Shown: piece after piece, positions 1-5,721 of the stretch
How the letters are laid out: each line of letters opens with the position of its first letter
Numbering within the stretch: the stretch's first letter is position 1
Assembly: GCA_021793055.1 (NCBI GenBank)
Contig: JAJYTL010000208.1
Span: forward strand, 1 to 6,134
Direction of reading: 5' to 3'
Length of the DNA stretch: 6,134 bases
DNA from: Pseudomonadota bacterium
GTDB taxonomy: Bacteria; Pseudomonadota; Alphaproteobacteria; Ferrovibrionales; Ferrovibrionaceae
The notes under the pieces: generated by a model
The model's database searches: none
The model's input: only the letters and a program-made list of their open reading frames with translations
Told to the model about the DNA's origin: nothing
Position numbers and translations under genes: made by a program

Positions 1-636
1 GAACGAGGTGCGGGCCGGCGGCTTCGGCCGCGGATCGAGCACCAGGAACCAGAACAACAGCCCGTCGACCACCATGCTCCAGTTCATCAGCGCGTAGAGG
101 TGGGGATCGATCATGGCGCGGAACTGGATCGCCGGGATGAGCCAGAAATAAACCAGGCCGACGAAGAGGAAGGCGGCGATTGCCGGCTGTTGCAGCACGT
201 CCATGACGGCGCGCACCGGGCGGTTTCGGATCAGCCGGCGGAACGGCGCCGGCATGCCGCGGTCGAGGGTCTCGCCAGGCCAGCCGAGTGCGATCAGGAA
301 CGGCCCGAGGTGGTGCATCACGATGTGCTGGATGCGGTTCAGGAAGAACATGTGCTGCGTCATGTACTCGAAGCGCGTCTGCAGCACCGCGTAGAGCCCG
401 GCCATGCCGACCAGGAAGAAAACCTGGCGCCAGCGCGGCGGCCGATTTTCCGGTCGCGTCCGCGCCAGGCCGTGGCCGTACCACCAGAGGGTCATGGCGA
501 GGGCCGGGAACTCGACCCAGGAAAAATCCCACGGCGCCCAGACCGGGAGTTTCGCGGGGTAGGCCGCGGAAAGCCAGGAGACCACGGCGCTGAAGCCGAG
601 AACGGCGGCCAGGCCGATCCCGTCGATCCGCGTCAT
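1..636 (-). CDS. caa3-type CtaG family cytochrome c oxidase assembly protein (3' end outside window)
   Basis: Integral membrane protein, probably of the caa3_CtaG family (Pfam PF09678), which acts in assembly of haem-copper oxidases. It is unrelated to the Cox11 protein that is also called CtaG in alphaproteobacteria. The 212 visible residues show about six hydrophobic segments (roughly 7-25, 38-57, 71-88, 96-118, 150-170, 179-200). A histidine-rich stretch includes QHM (94-96) and IQHIVMHHLGPFLIALG (103-118, with H104, H108 and H109). A family-like segment, GLLFWFLVLDP, lies at 192-202. The reading frame stays open to position 1, so the C-terminus is missing. I use the ATG at 636, but a TTG at 666 would add ten residues and has a much better ribosome binding site (GAGGAG, 9-base spacer). 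No oxidase subunit gene is in view, so the partner oxidase is unknown. The family call rests on topology and motifs only. Confidence 0.72.
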   Translation of the reverse strand, partial: MTRIDGIGLAAVLGFSAVVSWLSAAYPAKLPVWAPWDFSWVEFPALAMTLWWYGHGLARTRPENRPPRWRQVFFLVGMAGLYAVLQTRFEYMTQHMFFLNRIQHIVMHHLGPFLIALGWPGETLDRGMPAPFRRLIRNRPVRAVMDVLQQPAIAAFLFVGLVYFWLIPAIQFRAMIDPHLYALMNWSMVVDGLLFWFLVLDPRPKPPARTSF

Positions 637-675
637 CCGCTCTTCGGGGCGACCCTCAAGCGACAAAGCCCGGTT

Positions 676-681
676 CTCCTC
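676..681 (-). promoter_or_regulatory. Strong Shine-Dalgarno candidate for the CtaG-family gene
   Basis: GAGGAG on the minus strand lies 9 bases before an in-frame TTG (664-666). The downstream ATG at 634-636 has only GAAGAG with a 3-base spacer. This favours a TTG start at 666, giving an N-terminus of MSLEGRPEER before MTRIDG. Which start is used cannot be settled from this sequence alone. Confidence 0.4.
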
Positions 682-750
682 GTGCCGGCATGCCAAGGCG
701 CGGCTCCTGGCCCTGCGTTTCTTTCGACCGCCCGGTCGGATGCCGCCGGG

Positions 751-786
751 CGTCTTGGGCGTCTTGGGCGTCTTAGGCGGCTTGGG
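751..786. repeat. Four tandem copies of a 9-bp unit (CGTCTTGGG)
   Basis: Copies start at 751, 760, 769 and 778. The first two are identical, the third has one change (CGTCTTAGG) and the fourth has one change (CGGCTTGGG). They lie in the 208-base non-coding stretch between the tRNA-Cys gene and the CtaG-family gene. Read on the minus strand in the CtaG frame, they would spell a Pro-Lys-Thr-rich string with no ATG start before it, so I treat them as non-coding. They look like a small slippage-type repeat, and no function is evident. Confidence 0.85.
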
Positions 787-844
787 CCGCAAACCGCCGT
801 GCCGTCGGGTCGGGGTCTTTCGGCTTGCCGCTTTCGCGCAAAAT

Positions 845-917
845 GGAGGCCAGGACGAGAATCGAACTCGTGTGCGCGGATTTGCAGTCCGCTGCGTCGC
901 CACTCCGCCACCTGGCC
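845..917 (-). tRNA. tRNA-Cys (anticodon GCA)
   Basis: A complete cloverleaf on the minus strand. The acceptor stem GGCCAGG pairs fully with CCTGGCC, followed by discriminator U73 and an encoded CCA end. The anticodon stem GCGGA/TCCGC encloses the loop CTGCAAA, with anticodon GCA at 884-886. The T arm is ACGAG-TTCGATT-CTCGT. U73 plus GCA is the cysteine identity pattern. The D arm is odd: stem GCG/CGC with an 8-base loop GAGTGCGA, where a GG pair (G18G19) is normally present; the gene is 73 bases long with CCA. A T4 run follows at once (841-844), but I see no convincing terminator hairpin. Its promoter is at 927-955. It faces the same way as the CtaG-family gene, 208 bases downstream. Confidence 0.95.
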
Positions 918-926
918 GCCTGCCGG

Positions 927-955
927 TGTATAGGTCCGCCTCCGATCCGGGTCAA
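927..955 (-). promoter_or_regulatory. Sigma70-type promoter of tRNA-Cys
   Basis: On the minus strand TTGACC (950-955) and TATACA (927-932) are separated by exactly 17 bases. Transcription would begin near 920, only a few bases before the mature tRNA 5' end at 917, so the leader would be very short. Both hexamers are near consensus. Apart from the TATATAA stretch at 1013-1020, the surroundings are GC-rich. Confidence 0.75.
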
Positions 956-991
956 CCCCCGCCGCGGCCGGCCCCGGTTCCGCGCGCGGCG

Positions 992-1020
992 TTGCCCCGT
1001 TGTTCCCTATGCTATATAAA
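992..1020 (+). promoter_or_regulatory. Sigma70-type promoter of the methyltransferase gene
   Basis: TTGCCC (992-997) and TATAAA (1015-1020) are 17 bases apart. A start site near 1027 would leave a 5' leader of about 25 bases before the ATG at 1053. The AT-rich TATATAA stretch stands out in this GC-rich DNA. It sits back-to-back with the tRNA-Cys promoter, so 918-1052 is a divergent control region. Confidence 0.55.
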
Positions 1021-1052
1021 CCCTACAGCCTTCATTTAACCCCGGTCCGAAC

Positions 1053-1706
1053 ATGCGTTTCGATCCCGCCATTGCCCGCCGCAACATGGTCTTGAGCCAG
1101 CTCCGCCCCTCGCAGGTGACCGATGAGGCAGTCATCGCGGCGATGTCCGAGGTGCCGCGCGAGCGCTTCGTCGCGCCCGAGCTCGCGGCCCTCGCCTATA
1201 TCGACGAGGAGGTGGCGATCGCGCCGGGTCGGGCACTGCTCGAACCGATGGTTTTCGCACGCATGCTGCAGGCGGCCGAGATCGCGCCTGGCGACAAGGT
1301 GCTCGATATCGGCGCCGCCACCGGCTATGGCGCCGCCGTCCTGGCGCAGCTCGCCGGCGAGGTTGTTGCGCTGGAAAGCGAGCCCGAGCTCGCGGTCGCG
1401 GCGCGCGGGCTGCTCGCGGCCCTGGCGCCCGCGGTGCAGGTGGCGCAAGGGGCGCTCGAGCGCGGCGATTCGCAACATGCCCCCTTCGACGTGATCGTTT
1501 TCGAAGGCGCCATCGCCGAGCAGCCGGCAGCGCTCTTCGGCCAGCTCGCGGACGGCGGACGGGCCGTCGCCGTGGTCGGCGAAGCGGGGCGCACCAAGGC
1601 CGTCCTTTACCGTCGCCACAAAGGCGAAATCGCCGAACGGGTGCTGTTCGACGCCGCTGCGCCGCGGCTTCCGGGCTTCGCCAAGGCCCCGCGCTTCGTC
1701 TTCTGA
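1053..1706 (+). CDS. pcm: Protein-L-isoaspartate O-methyltransferase family protein (Pcm-like)
   Basis: SAM-dependent methyltransferase of the PCMT fold, 217 residues, about the family's usual size. The N-terminal helix region TDEAVIAAMSEVPRERFVA (23-41) matches the family pattern. SAM motif I is VLDIGAATGYGAAVLA (83-98), the acidic end of strand 2 is ALESE (106-110), strand 4 is PFDVIVFEGAIAEQP (144-158), and GGRAVAVVG (168-176) follows. True isoaspartyl repair enzymes carry a GQTISQP-like loop before motif I with the catalytic Ser/Thr; here the aligned stretch reads APGRALLEPMVFARML (57-72). SAM binding is therefore well supported, but repair of isoaspartate is doubtful. As I recall, such divergent Pcm-like proteins sit beside tolC and popZ in many alphaproteobacteria. 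The ribosome binding site is weak, but a promoter lies about 30 bases upstream. It probably acts in the cytoplasm; its substrate is unknown. Confidence 0.85.
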   Translation: MRFDPAIARRNMVLSQLRPSQVTDEAVIAAMSEVPRERFVAPELAALAYIDEEVAIAPGRALLEPMVFARMLQAAEIAPGDKVLDIGAATGYGAAVLAQLAGEVVALESEPELAVAARGLLAALAPAVQVAQGALERGDSQHAPFDVIVFEGAIAEQPAALFGQLADGGRAVAVVGEAGRTKAVLYRRHKGEIAERVLFDAAAPRLPGFAKAPRFVF

Positions 1707-1745
1707 GACGGGTCTTCACGCTGCGCGACGCCTCTTTCCGGCATT

Positions 1746-1775
1746 GCCGTCGTCCCCGTCGGGGGCTGGCTTTTT
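1746..1775 (+). terminator. Possible rho-independent terminator after the Pcm-like gene
   Basis: GCC (1746-1748) and CCCC (1754-1757) can pair with GGGG (1761-1764) and GGC (1768-1770) around a GTC loop with an internal bulge, followed directly by five T (1771-1775). The stem is interrupted and the T run short, so this is a modest candidate. If real, popZ would need its own promoter within 1776-1828, where I see no clear -35/-10 pair. Confidence 0.35.
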
Positions 1776-1828
1776 CGGCGCTTCTGCCTTAGGTTGGGCT
1801 TAAGGGGCACGGGGTCGGGGACGAGGAG

Positions 1829-2542
1829 ATGAGCGACACCAAGGCGCAATCCGAGCCGACGATGGAGGAGATTCTCGCCTCCATCCGGCGGATCATTTCT
1901 GACGACGGCCCCGAGGTCGCGGCCGCGCCCAAGGCCGGCGCGCCTGAGACAACCGAAACCCGTGCCACCGCGCCCGTCGCGGCGCCCGCACGGCTGCCCG
2001 AGGCGCCGAAGGCGCCGCCGGCCGATGTCCTCGAACTGACCCAGATGGTTGAAGACGACGGTTCGGTGGTCGATCTGGCTGCCGCCGAGCCGGCGTCGGA
2101 CGAGGGGCCGCAGATGCCGGCCGCCGCCGAAGTCGCCGCGGCGCTCGAACCCGAACCGGCGCCCGAACCCGAACCCGAACCGGCCGCGGAAGCGGAGCCG
2201 ATACCGCCAGAGCCAGAGCCGGTGCCCGTGGCGCCGCGCCCTTCAGCGCAACAGGAGAAGCCCATGGCGCCGGACAATACCCCGGAGGACCCCGGTCTGA
2301 TGTCTCCCTCGCCGGCTGGGACCACAACCTCCGCCTTCGCGACGCTTGCCGCCGCGGTCGATGCGAGCCGCGGGTTCTCGGTCGGCTCCGGAACCCGGAC
2401 GCTCGAGGATCTGGTGCGCGAGATGCTGCGGCCGATGCTCCGCGAATGGCTCGACGCCAACCTGCCGGCCCTGGTCGGGCGCATCGTCGAGCGCGAGGTG
2501 GCGAAGCTCGCCGGCCGGGCGGAGGACGAGCACTGGCATTGA
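1829..2542 (+). CDS. popZ: Polar organizing protein PopZ (DUF2497 family)
   Basis: PopZ assembles into a pole-located network that, in Caulobacter, anchors the centromere-ParB complex and recruits signalling proteins. The 237 residues show the family layout. A conserved N-terminal helix, EPTMEEILASIRRIISDD (9-26), binds partners. A long acidic proline-rich linker (about 29-165) follows, with EP repeats at 107-118 and 127-132. The conserved C-terminal oligomerisation region (about 167-230) includes TLEDLVREMLRPMLREWLD (191-209) and NLPALVGRIVEREVAKL (211-227). A second conserved patch, DVLELTQMVEDDGSVVDL (66-83), lies inside the linker. It is longer than Caulobacter PopZ (177 residues, from memory), and the extra length is in the linker. 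AGGAG abuts the ATG with no spacer, so the GGGG-rich stretch further up may help ribosome binding. valS follows after 63 bases, an arrangement I recall as common in alphaproteobacteria. Confidence 0.93.
   Translation: MSDTKAQSEPTMEEILASIRRIISDDGPEVAAAPKAGAPETTETRATAPVAAPARLPEAPKAPPADVLELTQMVEDDGSVVDLAAAEPASDEGPQMPAAAEVAAALEPEPAPEPEPEPAAEAEPIPPEPEPVPVAPRPSAQQEKPMAPDNTPEDPGLMSPSPAGTTTSAFATLAAAVDASRGFSVGSGTRTLEDLVREMLRPMLREWLDANLPALVGRIVEREVAKLAGRAEDEHWH
2147..2182 (+). repeat. Hexamer repeat in popZ encoding Glu-Pro dipeptides
   Basis: Six in-frame hexamers (GAACCC, GAACCG, GCGCCC, GAACCC, GAACCC, GAACCG) encode residues 107-118 of PopZ: EPEPAPEPEPEP. The near-identical codons, not just the repeated amino acids, suggest recent slippage or duplication inside the linker. 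Confidence 0.8.
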
Positions 2543-2605
2543 GCCGGCCCGGCTTCGCCATGTCTGGCACACAGGTTTCCACAGGCAGAGCTAGAGTTTT
2601 TTCTG

Positions 2606-5263
2606 ATGTTGCCGAAGACCTATCGACCGGATGAGGTCGAAGCCCGTCTTTACGCCCGGTGGGAGGAAAGCGGCGCCTTTGCGTGCGGCCGCCGGCCGGA
2701 CGCCGATCCCTTCTGCATGGTCATTCCACCGCCGAACGTCACCGGCAGCCTGCACATGGGCCACGCGCTCAACAATACGCTTCAGGACGTTCTGATCCGC
2801 TTCCAGCGCATGCGCGGCCGCGACTGCCTGTGGCAGCCCGGCACCGACCATGCCGGCATCGCGACCCAGATGGTTGTCGAGCGCCAGCTCGAGGCGGAAG
2901 GCAAGAGCCGTGTCGGGCTCGGCCGCGACGCGTTCCTCGAACGGGTGTGGACCTGGAAGGCGGAATCCGGCGGCACGATCACGCGCCAGCTCCGCCGTCT
3001 CGGCGCTTCCTGCGATTGGAGCCGCGAGCGCTTCACCATGGACGAGGGCCTGTCGCAGGCGGTGCGCAAGGTGTTCGTCGAGCTGCACCGCGCCGGCTTG
3101 ATCTATCGCGACAAGCGCCTCGTCAACTGGGACCCGAAGCTGCATACCGCGATCTCCGATCTTGAGGTCGAGCCGCGCGAGGTGAAGGGCCATCTCTGGC
3201 ACATCCGCTATCCGATCGACGGGCGCCCCGGGGAGTTCATCACCGTCGCCACCACGCGGCCCGAGACCATGTTGGGCGATACCGCGGTTGCGGTGCATCC
3301 GGACGACGAACGCTACAAGCATCTGGTCGGCTGCTTCGTCGATCTGCCGCTGGTCGGGCGCAAGATTCCGATCGTCGCCGACGCCTATGCCGATCCGGAA
3401 CAGGGCTCGGGCGCGGTCAAGATCACGCCGGCGCACGATTTCAACGATTTCGAGGTCGGCCGCCGGCACGATCTGGCGCGCATCAACATCCTCGACGCCG
3501 ACGCCAAGCTGAATGACGCGGTGCCGGAACCCTATCGCGGCCTCGACCGCTATGTCGCGCGCGACAAGGTCCTCGCCGATCTCGAGGCTCTGGGGCTTCT
3601 CGCCGCGACCGAGGACCACGTCCACAAAGTGCCCTACGGCGACCGCTCGGGCGTCGTCATCGAGCCCTGGCTCACCGACCAATGGTATGTCGACGCGGCG
3701 CGCCTCGCGGCCCCCGCCATCGCCGCCGTCGAGCGCGGCGAGACCCGCTTCGTGCCGCAGCAATGGGAGAAGACCTATTTTGAGTGGATGCGCAACATCC
3801 AGCCCTGGTGCGTCTCGCGCCAGCTGTGGTGGGGCCACCGCATTCCCGCCTGGTACGCGCCGGACGGCAAGATCTTCGTCGCCCCGACCGAGGCCGAGGC
3901 GCTGGCGGACGCCGAGGCCCATTACGGTGAGAAGGTCGCGCTGGCGCAGGATTCGGACGTGCTCGACACCTGGTTCTCGTCGGCATTGTGGCCGTTCTCG
4001 ACCCTCGGCTGGCCGGACCGGACGGTCGAACTCGCGCGCTATTACCCGACCGACGTTCTCGTCACCGGCTTCGACATCATTTTCTTTTGGGTCGCCCGGA
4101 TGATGATGATGGGCCTTCATTTCATGGGCGAGGTGCCCTTCCGCACGGTCTACATCCATGCCCTGGTGCGCGACGAGAAAGGGCAGAAAATGTCGAAGAG
4201 CAAGGGCAACGTGCTCGACCCGCTCTCGCTCGTCGACCGGTTCGGCGCCGATGCGCTGCGCTTCACGCTCGCCGCCATGGCGGCGCCGGGGCGCGACGTG
4301 AAACTCGCCGAAAGCCGCGTCGAGGGCTATCGCAATTTCGCCACCAAGCTGTGGAACGCGGCCCGCTTCGCCGAGATGAACGACTGCCGGCTCAAGGCCG
4401 ATTTTCGCCCCGACATGTGCACCGAGGTGGTGAACCGCTGGATTCTGGGCGCGCTTTCCGATACCGCCGCCAGCGTCACCGCCATGTTGGAAAGCTTCCG
4501 CTTCGACGAGGCGGCGGGCCAAGTCTATCACTTCGCCTGGAACGTGTACTGCGACTGGTATCTTGAATTCATCAAGCCGCTGCTTCTCGGCGACGATAAG
4601 ACGGCGCGCGACGAGACGCGCGCGGCCTGCGCCTTCGTGCTGGAGAAGATTCTTCATCTTCTCCATCCCTTCATGCCGTTCGTCACCGAGGAGCTGTGGC
4701 AGCGCCTTGATGCGCGCGGCGACAAACTTCTCATGCTCGCCGTCTGGCCCGGTGACGAGGCCATTCCGGCCGAGCGCGCGGCGATGGCCGAGATGGACTG
4801 GCTGGTGCGGCTGATCTCGGCGCTGCGCACCGCGCGGGCCGAGATCAACGTGCCGGCGGCGGCGAGGGTCGAGTTGCGGGTGCTCGACGCCAACGCGGAA
4901 AATCGCCGACGCCTCGATCGCCACGCGGAAGCGGTGCGGCGCCTGGCGCGGGTCGAGACCATCGTCGCGGGCGGCGCGGTTCCCCAGGGCGCCATGCAGA
5001 TCGTCCACGACGAGGCGACGCTGGTGGTGCCGCTCGCCGGCGTCATCGATCTCGATCAGGAGCGCGCGCGCCTGCAGCGCGAGAAGGAGAAGGTCGCCCA
5101 GAACCACGGTCGCCTCGCGGCCAAGCTCGAGCGCGGCGATTTCGTCGCCAAGGCGCCGGCCGAGGTGGTGGCGGAAAGCCGCGAGCGCCTGGCCGAGGCG
5201 GCCGCCGTGCTGGCCAAGCTCGATGTCGCGCTCGGCCGCCTCGGCGGCGGGACCGGGCGGTGA
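2606..5263 (+). CDS. valS: Valine--tRNA ligase
   Basis: Class I aminoacyl-tRNA synthetase that activates valine, charges tRNA-Val in the cytoplasm, and hydrolyses mischarged Thr-tRNA-Val. The 885-residue length is normal for proteobacterial ValRS. The signature PPNVTGSLHMGHAL (41-54) contains the HIGH motif as HMGH (50-53). The editing domain carries TTRPETMLGDTAV (216-228) and TPAHDFNDFEVG (274-285). The second half of the catalytic domain includes DVLDTWFSSALWPFSTLGWP (451-470) and the KMSKS loop KMSKSKGNVLDPL (528-540). The anticodon-binding domain spans about 605-750, and a charged C-terminal coiled-coil arm about 815-880. All core motifs look intact. The start ATG gives MLPKTYRPDEVEARLYARWE, a typical ValRS N-terminus; its ribosome binding site is weak (GCAGAGCTAGAG about ten bases upstream, then a T6 run). 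The stop overlaps the next gene by 4 bases. Confidence 0.98.
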   Translation: MLPKTYRPDEVEARLYARWEESGAFACGRRPDADPFCMVIPPPNVTGSLHMGHALNNTLQDVLIRFQRMRGRDCLWQPGTDHAGIATQMVVERQLEAEGKSRVGLGRDAFLERVWTWKAESGGTITRQLRRLGASCDWSRERFTMDEGLSQAVRKVFVELHRAGLIYRDKRLVNWDPKLHTAISDLEVEPREVKGHLWHIRYPIDGRPGEFITVATTRPETMLGDTAVAVHPDDERYKHLVGCFVDLPLVGRKIPIVADAYADPEQGSGAVKITPAHDFNDFEVGRRHDLARINILDADAKLNDAVPEPYRGLDRYVARDKVLADLEALGLLAATEDHVHKVPYGDRSGVVIEPWLTDQWYVDAARLAAPAIAAVERGETRFVPQQWEKTYFEWMRNIQPWCVSRQLWWGHRIPAWYAPDGKIFVAPTEAEALADAEAHYGEKVALAQDSDVLDTWFSSALWPFSTLGWPDRTVELARYYPTDVLVTGFDIIFFWVARMMMMGLHFMGEVPFRTVYIHALVRDEKGQKMSKSKGNVLDPLSLVDRFGADALRFTLAAMAAPGRDVKLAESRVEGYRNFATKLWNAARFAEMNDCRLKADFRPDMCTEVVNRWILGALSDTAASVTAMLESFRFDEAAGQVYHFAWNVYCDWYLEFIKPLLLGDDKTARDETRAACAFVLEKILHLLHPFMPFVTEELWQRLDARGDKLLMLAVWPGDEAIPAERAAMAEMDWLVRLISALRTARAEINVPAAARVELRVLDANAENRRRLDRHAEAVRRLARVETIVAGGAVPQGAMQIVHDEATLVVPLAGVIDLDQERARLQREKEKVAQNHGRLAAKLERGDFVAKAPAEVVAESRERLAEAAAVLAKLDVALGRLGGGTGR

Positions 5264-5685
5264 GCGAGGCGCCGCTTTCGCCTGAGGACGCGGCGCTGAT
5301 CGCGGCTGCGACCGAACTGATCAAGCGGCGCTACAAGGAAAACCGGCATCACATCGCGGCCGCCGCGCGCAGCCGCTCGGGCGCGGTCTATACCGCCGTT
5401 CATCTCGATACTTATGTCGGTCGCGCCTCGGTCTGCGCCGAGGCCATCGCCGTCGGCAAGGCGATGGCGGAGGGCGACGGCGAGATCGTCGCCTTGGTCT
5501 CGGTGCGCCACCCCCGGCCGCGCGAGGCGAACCAGGACATCCAGGTGGTCTCGCCCTGCGGCATTTGCCGCGAGCTGCTTTCCGACTTCGCGCCCGAGTG
5601 CCGGGTTCTGGTGCCGGAAAACGGCACGGTCACGCCGGTGCCGATCGCCACCCTGTTGCCGAACAAGTACTACCGCAACCCCTAG
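5260..5685 (+). CDS. Cytidine deaminase-like protein (blasticidin-S deaminase-like)
   Basis: Zinc-dependent hydrolytic deaminase of the CDA fold, 141 residues. Zinc ligands and the catalytic acid are visible as VCAEA (C59, E61) and SPCGICRELL (C100, C103). The start is GTG at 5260, whose GTGA overlaps the valS stop, so translation is probably coupled to valS. Its overall pattern follows fungal blasticidin-S deaminase: LSPEDAALIAAAT near the start, GAVYTAVHLD (41-50), then the CAE and PCGxCR motifs, and a terminal LLPNKYY (132-138) like the LLPSGY ending of that enzyme. The GRASVCAEAIA context (55-64) differs from the NASYGLTVCAER-type context of many classical Cdd proteins. Automated annotation would probably say cytidine deaminase. 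The substrate may be cytidine or another cytosine-type nucleoside. No resistance or antibiotic gene is nearby. Fold and metal site are firm; substrate is open. Confidence 0.85.
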   Translation: MSEAPLSPEDAALIAAATELIKRRYKENRHHIAAAARSRSGAVYTAVHLDTYVGRASVCAEAIAVGKAMAEGDGEIVALVSVRHPRPREANQDIQVVSPCGICRELLSDFAPECRVLVPENGTVTPVPIATLLPNKYYRNP

Positions 5686-5721
5686 CCGGCCGCGGCGCTA
5701 TCGTCCGTGGCCCCGCGGCGC

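Noticed and set aside
100..933. Open frame of 277 codons on the plus strand
   Set aside because: It runs antisense to the CtaG-family gene and straight through the tRNA-Cys gene. Its composition is that of a GC-rich shadow frame.
1789..2484. Open frame of 231 codons on the minus strand opposite popZ
   Set aside because: Its Gly/Ser/Ala low-complexity sequence is just the complement of the Pro/Glu/Ala-rich PopZ linker. popZ itself is clearly coding on the plus strand.
2542..2556. Hairpin GAGCC-GGCCC-GGCTT after the popZ stop
   Set aside because: The stem is short, ends in a wobble pair and is not followed by a T run. The T6 at 2597-2602 is too far away to form a terminator with it.
2565..2579. 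Sigma54-like TGGCAC-N5-TTTC upstream of valS
   Set aside because: The -24 half is perfect, but the -12 half lacks the required GC (TTTC instead of TTGC), and a housekeeping synthetase is not an expected sigma54 target.
2575..2583. DnaA-box-like GTTTCCACA between popZ and valS
   Set aside because: It differs from TTATCCACA at two positions, occurs only once, and there is no AT-rich unwinding element or cluster of boxes. Chance is enough to explain it.
2591..5107. Open frame of 838 codons on the minus strand opposite valS
   Set aside because: It lies wholly antisense to an intact valS. GC-rich third positions suppress stop codons in the antisense frame, the translation is rich in Arg, His, Ala and Gly with no recognisable domain, and no ribosome binding site supports it.
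5686..5721. Possible bidirectional terminator between the convergent genes
   Set aside because: The 36 bases are GC-rich with short palindromes, but I could not build a stable stem with a sensible loop, and there is no T run on either strand.
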